Assembly (NCBI RefSeq): GCF_017562075.2
Contig: NC_054084.1
Coordinates: 28,946,808-29,010,807 of the forward strand
Length of the DNA stretch: 64,000 nt
Source: Anopheles merus
Lineage: Eukaryota; Arthropoda; Insecta; Diptera; Culicidae
Direction: 5' to 3'
Shown piece after piece: positions 51,717-61,884 of this stretch. The translations under genes were made by a program, and so were the position numbers. The notes beneath the pieces are model-generated. The model did no database searches. It saw nothing but the letters and a program-made list of their open reading frames with translations, and was not told the origin of the DNA. Position 1 is the stretch's first letter; every line of letters begins with the position of its first letter.

Positions 51717-53911
51717 TCACCACTCTCTCTCCTCCAGATAGAGCAGTATGCCATCCTTCGGTCGGGTAATTAGCTCATTCACGATAAGCTGTTCGGCGCG
51801 CGTCCGGTGCGACCGGATGCGGAACCGGCGCAGGATGGACGAAACAAGACACTTCTCCTCCAGCAGGGCAAACTTCTGCCCGATGCAGTTTCTCGGCCCC
51901 GCACTGAACGGGATGTACGCGTACGGGTGGCGGTTTTCCGCGGTACGCTCGGGCAGGAAGCGATCCGGAACGAAGGTTTCCGCATCCGGGAAGAATCTTC
52001 AAAGAAAGAGAAGCGCAGAATTGAGTGCGATTGTAAAATTAGCTGCCAGCGACTCAAAAAAAAAAAAAAAAACGAAACCCCCCGCAACATCCTACCGCTC
52101 GTCCCGGTGCACGTTGTACACGTGGATGCCGACGATGGTACCGGCCGGCACGTGATACCCGCCGAGCGTGACATCCTCGCTGGTGGTGCGGCCGAAGAAC
52201 GCGACGGACGGGTAGAGGCGCAACGTTTCCTTCAGGCAGCGCTCGAGCAGCCGCATCGCGGTCAGGTCCTGCATCGTGGCGGGTCGGTCGCTTCCGCCAA
52301 AGATGGAATCAATTTCCTGATGGACGCGCTCCTGCACCTCCGGATGGAGGGCGAGCAGAAACAGGGCCCAGCTCATCCCAGCCGTTGTCGTGTCGTGGCC
52401 CTGTGCGCGCGTGTGTGTGTAAAACAGCATTAAACATTCGGCACAACCATCATCGATAAGTTATCTTTCCATTCGTGTCTTACCTCGAACATGAACGTAT
52501 CGACCTCTTCGCGCACATCTTCATCGGTCAGCAACGGGCTGCCCGTGCCCGTGGTGGCACTTTGCAGCAGCAGATCGAGAAAGGCCAACCGCTTGCGACG
52601 TCCCAGACCATCACCCACTGCCTCCGGTCGATTGCGCTCCCCTGCGTGCTGCTGGTCCAATGTACGTCGCCTCTCTTGAATAACCTATCGCAAGAGGGAT
52701 GAGTTTTCCCATTTTAAACGCATCCGCATTGAGGCTGCAAATCGAAACCTCCGCTCCGTGAGCGTGTGTACCTTGCGCGTGTAACCGTGCAGTATCGCAA
52801 GGAGTTGCGCCTGCCGGCGACCCAGCGCCGACCGGCGGAAGGTCCAGTCCGGGTGCAGCCAGGGACGCACGAGCCGCTCCAGAAACAGCGAGCTTAATCT
52901 GCAACGACCAACCAAAGCTCATTAAGCTGAATGTCTCGCGGGGTGCGGCACGCCAGGGCTTACTCGTAGACGGCGTTCACGTACGCGTTGTCTTCGCCGG
53001 CCGTTTGTGCGTGCACCTGCACACCCATTGCCGTTTCTGTCGATTGGGATGAGAGACAAGCATATTCGATCTCATCAGTATTATATCATCCGGGAGGGGG
53101 AAAGGCAACACACACACAAACGGGCATCGTACCGCAAATTACATCTAGCGCCGCCTTCGTTACGTAGGGATAGATGTTGACCGGCTGACCAGTGTTGGCG
53201 TGGCGCTGCAGGCGCTCAACCAGCACGGCCCCATTCTCGGCAAACACCTCGCAGAAGCCGTCCAGTATGTTGAAGTGGAAGGTGGGCGTAATGAGCTTCC
53301 GGTGCTGGAACCACCGTTCGCCTTTATGTTGTGAACCGGGAAAGAAAGGCAACCCATTAGACGGATGCAAACACACACACACACTGTGAGAAGGCCCGCA
53401 AAAACCGCGCGCCCCAGCAGGCATACCTTTGGACGTGAGCAAACCTTCCCCGAGCCAGTCGCCCAGAAAGCGGTACAGTGTGGCCTTTTCCGTGTGCTTG
53501 CTCGCACCGATGATCTGCTCGACGTACTCGGCCCGGCTCAGCCGCACCTCCGGCGTCATCCCGACCCAGATGCGATGAATGCCATCGTACTGGCGCGTTC
53601 TTTGATCGATCAGCGTGAATATCTCTGCACATCACTCACTCCGGGAGGGATTAGTTTTCAGGCTCTCCAAAGCACACAAACACACACACACATGCGCGCG
53701 GGCGCGTATGGGAAAGATTCTTACCGTGAGACTTTTTGCCAAACAGCAAATACAGCGTGCCAACGAACGGGTACGCTTTCGGGCCGGGTATCTTGTCGTA
53801 AATCTGGCTCATCTGTACACGCCGGATTAGCCACTGCAGGACGGGGGTAAGGAGCAGCAGCACCAGCACCGCGAGCAGCATGTCCACCGTGCTGTAGGAA
53901 CTCATCGCCAT
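51717..53911 (-). CDS. Cytochrome P450, CYP4 family, complete, eight exons
   Basis: Membrane-bound microsomal monooxygenase; insect CYP4 enzymes oxidise fatty acids, hormones or xenobiotics, and the substrate cannot be read from sequence. Exons from 5' to 3': 53911-53725, 53624-53427, 53321-53133, 53036-52964, 52898-52772, 52684-52484, 52400-52096, 51996-51717. All introns are GT-AG, 65-105 bp, and the joined frame is 519 residues, usual for CYP4. The N-terminus has a Leu-rich membrane anchor (about residues 10-28), then basic residues and the proline hinge KIPGPKAYPFVG. The I-helix motif FEGHDTT spans exons 6 and 7 and keeps the Glu that in CYP4 enzymes links covalently to haem. The K-helix KETLR and haem loop PFSAGPRNCIG follow, the Cys being the haem ligand. 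The start could also be the second ATG at 53905. Subfamily is uncertain; CYP4C-like is my best guess. Confidence 0.96.
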
Positions 53912-55959
53912 CGCCAGTGGACGAACGCAATGTGAGCGTCTTTGTTTACTTTGACTGGCCGATCGACGCAAACCGGGGCCGCCTCCTCTCGTTCGGCCGC
54001 TTGACGGATGACTGACGGGCCTGTGTTTGCGTGCGCACACACGAACGATCTTGCGAGAAGCGAGTGATGATAGTACGCGTTCTGGCTGCTGAACCGGTTA
54101 CGATAGATGGTCGCTTTGTGGCCCTGCATGTGTGAGTGTGTTGGTGAGGCCGTTACCATTTGGACGAGTCATGCTGTTGCGGATTGAATCGCTGTAGATT
54201 AGCGATTGGCCGAGTTATCTAATCTTACGCTACGCTTGTGTTGCTTGTTGTTGTTATGTTGGCGGATGTAATTCAGTGGGTTTGTGTAGTATTAACTGCA
54301 CCTTTTAATGACAGTACTTTATCAATGGTCAATTATTTTGATTAGGTTTATCTTGTTTTTCGAATTGTTTTTTGTTGTTGCAATCTTTTACATTTGTTTT
54401 GGATTGTTTCAAACACATACAACTGATGATTTTGCTTATTATTACTGATTTTTATTGTTACTTCTTTGATATTTCTCTTAATTGTAGTTATTTTGAGTCT
54501 TAGCTAAATCAGATGATTTTAAGATTTATTTAATTTACTTGTATTGTCCGCTTAGTTTATTCTCATGGTTTCTATCACTCTTACGATTTAAAAGTTTTTT
54601 AAAATGTATTTATTATTCTTGGAATGAAGCCTTAGCGCTAAGCTGTATGTACCAGTTATGAGGAAACATTTTAAAAAATTCTCATAACATAAAATAACAT
54701 CAGGGTTTGTGTTGTCATTGTCTTGAATAATCGTTAAATACAACTGCTTAACTGGCCCTATACAGGTTTGAGAAAACTTATTACAACATCGAAGCTAGAT
54801 TAATCAAATTAATTGCTTTTGAGGGCCGCGGTTCGGTTGAGAATCGATTTTGTACGGCCTTGTAGGAGCTGACGCATGTATCAAAGAGACCAACGGGCCA
54901 CTGCTAGGAGGTTCACACTGTATTGAAACATAAATGCAGTAGCTCACATCGCTTTGATCAGAAATTATCTCCAATCAGCTCGGTATTACATTTTCCCATG
55001 ATAATTTTCCTATTGCATAAACCACTATTGTGAGTTGATGTGGATAATATACATTTCTGCCCTTATTTGTTAACCAACCGCAGCAAAAGGCAGTGATTGT
55101 TCATTCAACCGGGGTGTTTTAATTACCGCACTCGAATATTCTGTGCACAATTTACCTCGTTTGATGGAAACTGGTATCGAAGTAATTGAGTGAAACATTT
55201 ATGCATACAGATAATTAATAACGAACCATTCGATTGCTCCCTTTTTTCTCTACTTCTGTGCAATCATTTTAGTAGAAAACACCTGTTGTAACTGGTTCGC
55301 GGACACAGCTCGGTAATGTTTGTACCTTTTTTAGTTTTATTTTAATTTTACTACAACCATCACCTGACTGTACTCACCTGCCGTGCAAGTAATAACGGGC
55401 AAAAGTTATTACGGCTCCTCTGTTACTTTCTCACTAACAAGGAAGTACCGAGCAGCTGTTATGATTGAAAGTTTGGATCAAGATTCGTTGAAGTACGCTC
55501 GTAGTGAACGGTTGGTTGGCGCCACGTGGAACGATTCCCAAGAGTGGTCGGGTGCTTGAAAAAGTAGAAAAAGTATATTGAAAAAGAGACGGAGGAAAAC
55601 AAACATCTGGTCAACTGGTGGTGCCCGTTGAAACGAATGGCTGGGATATGTTTGAAGGGAAAACAGTTGAGCAGTAGTTTGTGATGGAGTTTTGCTTGTT
55701 AACGCTTTGATTCGTCGCGGAAATTGCAGTATGTGTTTGCTTGATTTTCCCACAAAAAAACTGTAAAGTTAGGGGTTGATGGTGGGTAGCGTTAAAATGT
55801 AAAGATTTCTTAAGAAATAAACACGGATACTAAAGACCATAATAATGCTTCAAAATATCGTTAAAATCCCGTTCAAAAATGAATAAATTAGAAAATAAAA
55901 GTGACGCATCAAACAATGCTCAAACAAGGCGGTGTACAGTTCGAGTCAAGAATGGGGGA
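53912..55959. other. Intergenic region between P450 and bHLH genes
   Basis: Contains the upstream region of the P450 gene and the 3' flank of the bHLH gene, AT-rich from 54250 to 55400. The P450 frame stays open upstream to about 54040, but no ATG there has better support. No TATA box could be assigned, and a site-like CGCTAAGCTGTATGTA at 54636 is too degenerate to call. Confidence 0.5.
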
Positions 55960-56068
55960 TTACATCATCTGAAATGGATCCTCGTAGAAGCTGTTTTCGA
56001 TATCTATACTGCTAGCGCTATTGTTATTGAAATGGTGGGTATTAAGGTGATTGTTGTTTATGCTACCG

Positions 56069-56100
<32 letters not shown>

Positions 56101-56951
56101 GTGGTGATGGTGATGGTGCGGATGGTGCCCATTCGTTCCTGTCACGGCGGACACATCCACGATGCTGCCGGTGGAGTTGGTTGGTGGATTTGGCGTTACA
56201 CTCGCGGTACTGCGACTGCCATTGCTTGTCGTGCTGGTGCTGCTGTTGCTGCTACTATTGCTACCACCACCACCGCCACTGCCTGTACCGTCCTGCACCT
56301 GCTGATGATGATGGTGATGAGGATGGTGCGGCACTAGCGACAGGTGATGATGCTGCAGGACGCGCTCGTGGCAGTCGAGCGCCGTGCCGACGGACGCGGA
56401 GATGAGGTCGAGCGAGGTGGTAATCGGATCCACATCGGCTGCATGACACGGACCCACGACTTCCGGTTGCTGCGCTTTGGTCGGGATTGCTGCAAGACAG
56501 TTGTTCTGCAGGGCTAGTGCGCCAGCATCGGCTAGCGGTAACGTGCTGCTACTGCTGCTACCTGCCAGCGGAAGGCCAGCATTGGCGGCCGCGGCCGCTT
56601 CACCTTCGCCCCGCATCACGATAATGACGTCGGTTAGCGCGGTGATGTAGTTCTTCGCCAGCGTAAGCGTCTCGATCTTCGACAGCCGGCGCTCCTTTTT
56701 CACATGCGGTATGACTTCCCGCAGGGACTGGGGTAGGTAGGTTAGGTAGGATAGATAGTAAATTCCACGATTGATGGAACGGGCTGACGGCGACGGCGGG
56801 CCGCACTACTGCTGCTGCTGTTACCATTGCCGGCGGCGCCCTGGCCCGAACGGCCACCGTTACTGCCCCGGCTGCCCGTGCGGCTGCTACCGCAGCTCGT
56901 GTCGTCACTCTGCGAGCTGGAATCCGTCATGTCCGCATCGATGGTAGCTTC
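55960..56951 (-). CDS. dimm: bHLH transcription factor, dimmed/Mist1-like, incomplete here
   Basis: Predicted nuclear regulator; Dimmed in flies drives the neurosecretory cell programme. Two exons are visible. The last one (56727-55960, 255 residues) opens after acceptor CTACCCCAG with SLREVIPHV (end of helix 1), then the loop and helix 2 ERRLSKIETLTLAKNYI. This is the Dimmed/Mist1 form rather than the YETLQMA of NeuroD or Atonal. The tail is low-complexity (Ala, Ser/Thr, Gly, His and Gln runs) and ends SFYEDPFQMM. The upstream exon starts at 56951 after acceptor CACACAG with EATIDADMTDSSSQSDD and runs through Ser/Gly-rich sequence to AARRRR at about 56785. A stop follows 15 codons later. Between AARRRR and SLREV there is no room for the basic region and most of helix 1, and no good donor. 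Earlier exons are not identified. The gene name rests on helix 2 only. Confidence 0.8.
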
Positions 56952-58265
56952 CTGTGTGAATGAGGAAAAGCGGGTTTTTAGGACGTATGAAAAGTTTGCA
57001 CATGGATGGGAGTTGGTAGTTCGATCCGTGCTTTCTTTATTCGGAATAGAATCAATAGAATGTGATAGGATAAATGAAAAAGTTCAAAGTTGTACTTAAG
57101 TTCAGGTATTTTTACAATGATCTTAATTCTACAAATGACGATGGTCGTTTCCTTGAGATCTGTTAACAAATTCTGACTATTTTGAAGGTGCAATACCTGG
57201 ATATACTAGATCCCTGTGCATCTGTAGTAACTTTCAACAAATCTACGATTCCTGTTCAAGAAAATATGGTCAGTAAGTAAACAGGACCAGTAAAAGTCTA
57301 GCAGAGCTGGTGACTTAGGCTTGGTACAGCGGAAGTGCAATGGGACAATATCGGGAACATTAGCAGATACAGTTCCTGAAACACAGGAACAGATACACTC
57401 TCGCAGATCTAGAATTAGATCAGAACAGTGACAGAAACTTGGTGTTAGGGTATTTCTGGATGTCCAATCCTAGATATCCAGAATCCGATTAAATCAGGAC
57501 GATTCTGGACCAATCTGATCGTCTGGACTCGGCTGAGTTCATCTTCCAGAGGCTTGCAGAGTCTTTTGGAATTTCGGAGTTGAATCCGGATTTGATTTGG
57601 AGTCGAATTCTTTTTATCAGAGCAAGAGCTGGAGAGGATATGCGACTCAATTCTTAATTACTAGCCACTATTAGACTAATTCCTAGTCTATGATTGGGAG
57701 CAACTGCTCTGAAGTCCAAAACCAAGGTCTTGTGAACTAACTAATGCCCTTTCAACGCTGTTAATTTGTTTTATCGAAATGTGTTTGTTTTATTCTTCAT
57801 TACTCACCGATGTACGCGAAAGTTATTGCATCGATTAGTAATAGCCTATCTAATTCATTTTAATTCTGCTCTCCACTTTTCCATTTAACTTTCCTGGATG
57901 TTTTATCCCTTTCCCCTTCAAACGATACCTCTATACGGATGGATCATCCATTGCAAACCGTCCTCGAGGCTCTAATAGCGCCATAAATTGAACAAGATTA
58001 CAATCCCACGATAGAAAACTCATTTCACTTTCGCTTTCCTTTTACTTCTAGCTGTTTATGACTTTCACTTTCGTTGCGCGTTCAACAGGCCTTGGTTGGT
58101 TCGGAAGAATGTGGAATTAGAAAAAGTAAAACGGAGAAAATATTATAGCCCACAAAAACGCAAGTCCAGTACTCTACAGCAAAAATAGATGCAGGTGAGT
58201 CCAAACATAACTAAAGCCCCGGTTGGAGTGGTGCATTCGTTTTCTGTTCTTCGATACTGTACAAC
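56952..58265. other. Region between bHLH and protease-homologue genes
   Basis: Holds bHLH intron or upstream sequence and the 5' flank of the plus-strand gene. Around 57240-57660 there are short imperfect repeats of GATTCTGGA/CCAGAATCC type. A possible extra 5' exon of the plus-strand gene (58149-58195, ending ATGCAG before GTGAGT) can be drawn, but its acceptor partner near 58271 is weak. Confidence 0.4.
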
Positions 58266-58621
58266 ATGATGAGGTACAACGTGGTAGAAGAGACGCATGT
58301 ACCAGATGCTGAGATAACTCCACCGACACTCGAGTCGGAGTGGAACAAGTTGCAGCAACAGCCGGTAAGTGATAATTTGCAGCTGTTCAATTTGGATACA
58401 TGTGGCCTATTCAGCCTCGAAAGCAACAGCCAGACAGGCAAAGAGGCAACTTTCGCACCGTGGATCGTATCCTTTGAGAAGGTACACAAAAGAATAGCTA
58501 ACGTTAATGAAATAATCAGCAGCACGGCCGTGCTTATCAGTGAATGGTACGCCTTGGCGGCCAAAACCAGTGTGCAGAAAAATGTTGTTTCGTGAGTATC
58601 TTTGGGCGGAGTATGACTGCC

Positions 58622-58679
<58 letters not shown>

Positions 58680-60884
58680 TCTCTTTCTCGCTATGTCTCT
58701 TTCTATTTATCTCTCTCTCTGTATGTCTCTTGTTTTCCCATATAAGTGATGGGAAAAATGATGTTTTTCAGTTTCCGAAATCGATTCTGGAATCGGCTCC
58801 GGAATCGGAATAAGTTTCGGAATCGGAATCGATTCTGGAATCGATTCCGGAATCGAAATCCGCTCTCGAATCGGAATTGGCTCCTATATTAGAAACGGCT
58901 TCCAAACGGAGTCAGTTTCGGTATCGCCACTAGATCGGCGTTTGGGTATTGATAACCACGAAAAATCAAAATTTACTTATAAAAGATCCATTCTCATGGA
59001 GATTCCCGGACTGATTTCGCTTCTAAAACTTTTTTTTTTAATTCTAGAACTAATTCACATTCTGGAGTCCATTATGGTTTCGTTATCGGGGGAAATAGCG
59101 ATTTCTAGGACAATTCCGATTCCGGATCCGATTCTGATCGCGGAATCGATTCCAGTGCCGACTCGGGAATCTGCTCCGGAGTCAACTCTGTAATCGGCTC
59201 CGAAGTCATCTCTGGAATCGGCTCCGGAATCAACTTCGAAATCGGCTCCGGAATCAACTTCGAAATCGGCTCCAAAGTCAACTCCGGAATCGGTTCCGGA
59301 ATTGATTTCGAACATGGAATCGGAATCACGTAGGTCCGATTCCGAGCTCCCACCACTACTCCATACTTATCATTCTTTCCCTCCTCTTACTTCTCGTTGC
59401 AGGCGATATCTCATCCTGGGAGTAGGCTCACATTTCGACACGTTCTTCGCGGATATCAAGAACATAATCCTTCCGCCGCCCGATCATCCTAGGCAGCTGT
59501 TTGCACTGATCGAGCTGCTCGAGCCAGCTGATCTGACGATTCCGCACATCAAACCGATCTGTTTGCCCTTCTTGAGCGGACTGCATCGCAACAAACCCGC
59601 GGAGGTGATTTTGTCGACAAGGTTGATAAACTCATTCAAAAAGCTAAAGCTGACCGACTACCAACGTTGCCTGCGACGACTGCTGTACATCGATCAGCCG
59701 ATCACCTTCGACACCGAGCCTTCGTGTGCGGTAGAGGATTTAGAAAATTTTTACCAACCGTCATTGGCTTCCGAAACGGGTAGTCCGTTCCAGGCCGCGG
59801 TATGGTACGAAGAACGGCCGCGCTACTTTCTGTACGGTATGCATGTCAATGAGTCATCCATTTTCTCAACCCTGCACCACGGCCCATACCTATTTCACAA
59901 GATCGAGCAGGCAGATGTTGCATGGATAATGGAGAACGTACGAAACAATGAACGTCAATCTTCGTTTCCCAGCAAGGTACGCAATGAATGGGTGAATTTG
60001 AACCCAGTTCAGCGCAATGCATCCAGGCGCGCTCTGCTTAAGGTTAATGAAAGTTGCGGCGTATCAACGAACAGATATCCAACGCCTTGGATCGTAGCAT
60101 TAGTAAACAAACCATCTTTCAGTTTCCCACTCGGATATGTGACCCTCATAAGTGACCGGTTCGTTGTTGGTCCAGTATACGGTTGTGATGGTGATTCTAG
60201 TGCAGTGTAAGTATACGGTTGCGTAGTTTGAATATGCATTAGAAATGTTGCTTTCAACTCTTGCTTTCCAGTTGCACTCTCTTTGTAAGATTCGATGGCC
60301 TTCCTGAGCCATTCATTGCAATCGACAAGGTCTTTGTTCATCCACGGTACGATGCAGCCAACCATGCTAACGACATTACATTAGCTCGGCTTGTCGCCGC
60401 TGTGGATACCTCTTTACCGAACGTGCAGCCCATCTGCTTGCCGATCGGCGACACAACTCGCAGCTATGATCTATCAAGCCTATCAATGGACTATTATGAT
60501 TCTTCGTTGTGGGGCTACAGCGTAGTCAATGCTGGTGATAGGTACATCGATCATACAGATTGCCAACAACGGTGGGAAGGATTGAAGGTTCAACTCACCG
60601 TAGACAGGACGAATCATTGCGTGACTCGCAAACGAACGATAGAAGAAGCAGCACTAATCGATATACGTATTGGATTCGCGCTTCACTCACGACAAAGTAT
60701 AGCATTGAGTGAAAGAGAGTATCTGCGCGGTTTTGCGGTGTTTAAAGCTATACATGCAAAAAGTTACTATCCCGATGTTTACATCAACACAGATGCCTAT
60801 CTGGATTGGATATTGGACACTATGGAGCAACGGCCAGCGCTTCCTTTCGATCTACGAGAGAAGCTTATATTCAGCGATAAGTAA
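58266..60884 (+). CDS. Serine protease homologue with two degenerate trypsin-like domains
   Basis: Exons 58266-58591, 59403-60206 and 60272-60884 with GT-AG introns join to 580 residues. Domain 1 (from Cys46) has CG, APWIVSFE, a His-loop STAVLISEWYALAAKTS with Lys where the catalytic His should be, LFALIEL in place of DIALL, PHIKPICLP, and SETGSPF where GDSGSPL is usual, so Thr replaces Ser. Domain 2 (from Cys326) has CG, TPWIVAL, VTLISDRFVVGPVY without His, NDITLARL retaining the Asp, PNVQPICLP, and a YPDVYINTDAYLDWI end without any GDSGG. It therefore cannot cleave peptides by the usual triad. Such homologues act as cofactors or regulators in insect melanisation and immune cascades, which is inference here. 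No CLIP domain or signal peptide is visible from the chosen ATG, so an upstream exon may be missing. Confidence 0.85.
58627..58680. repeat. CT then CA compound microsatellite in intron 1
   Basis: About 19 CT units followed by seven CA units, beginning 35 bp after the donor of intron 1 of the protease-homologue gene. Confidence 0.95.
58765..59330. repeat. GGAATCG-type degenerate minisatellite in intron 1
   Basis: Dozens of short units built on CGGAATC, CGGCTCCGGAATC and CGATTCTGGAATC. A clear 18-bp period occurs at 59195-59300 and the spacing is looser elsewhere. The antisense frame reads repeated DSGADF/DSGVDF residues, a by-product of the 18-bp period. It fills most of the 811-bp intron. 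Confidence 0.85.
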
Positions 60885-60930
60885 ATATACTTTGTTATCA
60901 TAAGACGCACAACCACGTTCGAACGTATGG

Positions 60931-60936
60931 AATAAA
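60931..60936 (+). terminator. Poly(A) signal of the protease-homologue gene
   Basis: AATAAA 46 bp after the stop codon, followed by a T-rich stretch. Confidence 0.75.
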
Positions 60937-61098
60937 AATTCTTTTTTTTGTAATCACCTTCTTCTCATCTCTTATCTTCTTCTATATATATTTTTACCCC
61001 AATTGTAAAAAACGTTTAGTTTGGTTGATGATGGTGATGATTCGGCTTCAATACGGCACACGAGCATGATACAGCATGTCCAATAGGACGTAAATTCC

Positions 61099-61134
61099 AT
61101 ACGGTACGGCAGCGGTACTTCATACGGTACGGCA
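61099..61134. repeat. Two 14-bp direct repeats upstream of the small peptide frame
   Basis: CATACGGTACGGCA at 61099-61112 and again at 61121-61134. The second runs into GGCATTCAGC, which resembles an arthropod initiator (TCAGT-type) about 80 bp before the peptide ATG. Confidence 0.5.
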
Positions 61135-61213
61135 TTCAGCAACTCTGACGCGTCGTTTGCTCTCCTCGTATTTGCATCTTTTATCAGCGGTAATCAACAC
61201 GCGCATATGAGCC

Positions 61214-61405
61214 ATGCAATCAGATACTATGTGCTATGCTGCTCTACTCGCCTGCGCGCTAATAGCCGGATTAGGCAGCAGACACTCTAGCGTCCACGGC
61301 CTGTTCAAAATTCACGAAGTAGAACCGAAGTCATACAGTGCGTGGACGTGCCCTTCGTACTGGAAAAGATACTTTCCGGCAAATAATACGGCTCCTGTTC
61401 ATTAA
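61214..61405 (+). CDS. Possible small secreted peptide, 63 residues
   Basis: The N-terminus MQSDTMCYAALLACALIAG looks like a signal peptide, with a hydrophobic core at residues 7-20 and likely cleavage around residues 21-28. The predicted mature part is about 40 residues, rich in aromatic and basic residues (SYSAWTCPSYWKRYF), with a sequon NNT at 57-59 and a single Cys46. It lies 330 bp downstream of the protease-homologue stop on the same strand and is preceded by an initiator-like TTCAGC. A second ATG at residue 6 would also give a signal sequence. No homologue is recognised and no near poly(A) signal was found, so it could be a first exon or chance. Confidence 0.35.
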   Translation: MQSDTMCYAALLACALIAGLGSRHSSVHGLFKIHEVEPKSYSAWTCPSYWKRYFPANNTAPVH

Positions 61406-61838
61406 CAAAAATCCTTGGAAGGAAGACGATCTTTTACATTCCTCGTCAAGTTTATGCTTCCGATATGATCCATTTACAACGCACCGTTGATGTTCCCAAA
61501 CGCCTACCCACCCCAAAGGTCATTCTGGGGTGGTGGTGTTAATGATGATTAAAACTTTTAAAAAGAGCGCATTACACTCACTATCAACCGGCATGGTACT
61601 TGATGTCTTCAAAGGTCAACCAGAACGGGAGAACATAATGTCCATCGAAATGGGAGGAAAACAAGAACCTGCTACAAATTGAAAAATTTATCACCCAACG
61701 CTTGGCCAGTGTCACATTATTTGACACTTTTTACGATGACGACGACGAACCACTGCAAATATTGCCATGTACGTGCCCATCACGCCTGACTGCAGGACTG
61801 ACCGCGGTTTCCGCATTTTAATGCACAAAAAAAAACAG

Positions 61839-61884
<46 letters not shown>

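Noticed and set aside
54635..54651. GCGCTAAGCTGTATGTA as a further Su(Hw)-like site
   Set aside because: Needs a gap and several mismatches to align; below the standard used for the others.
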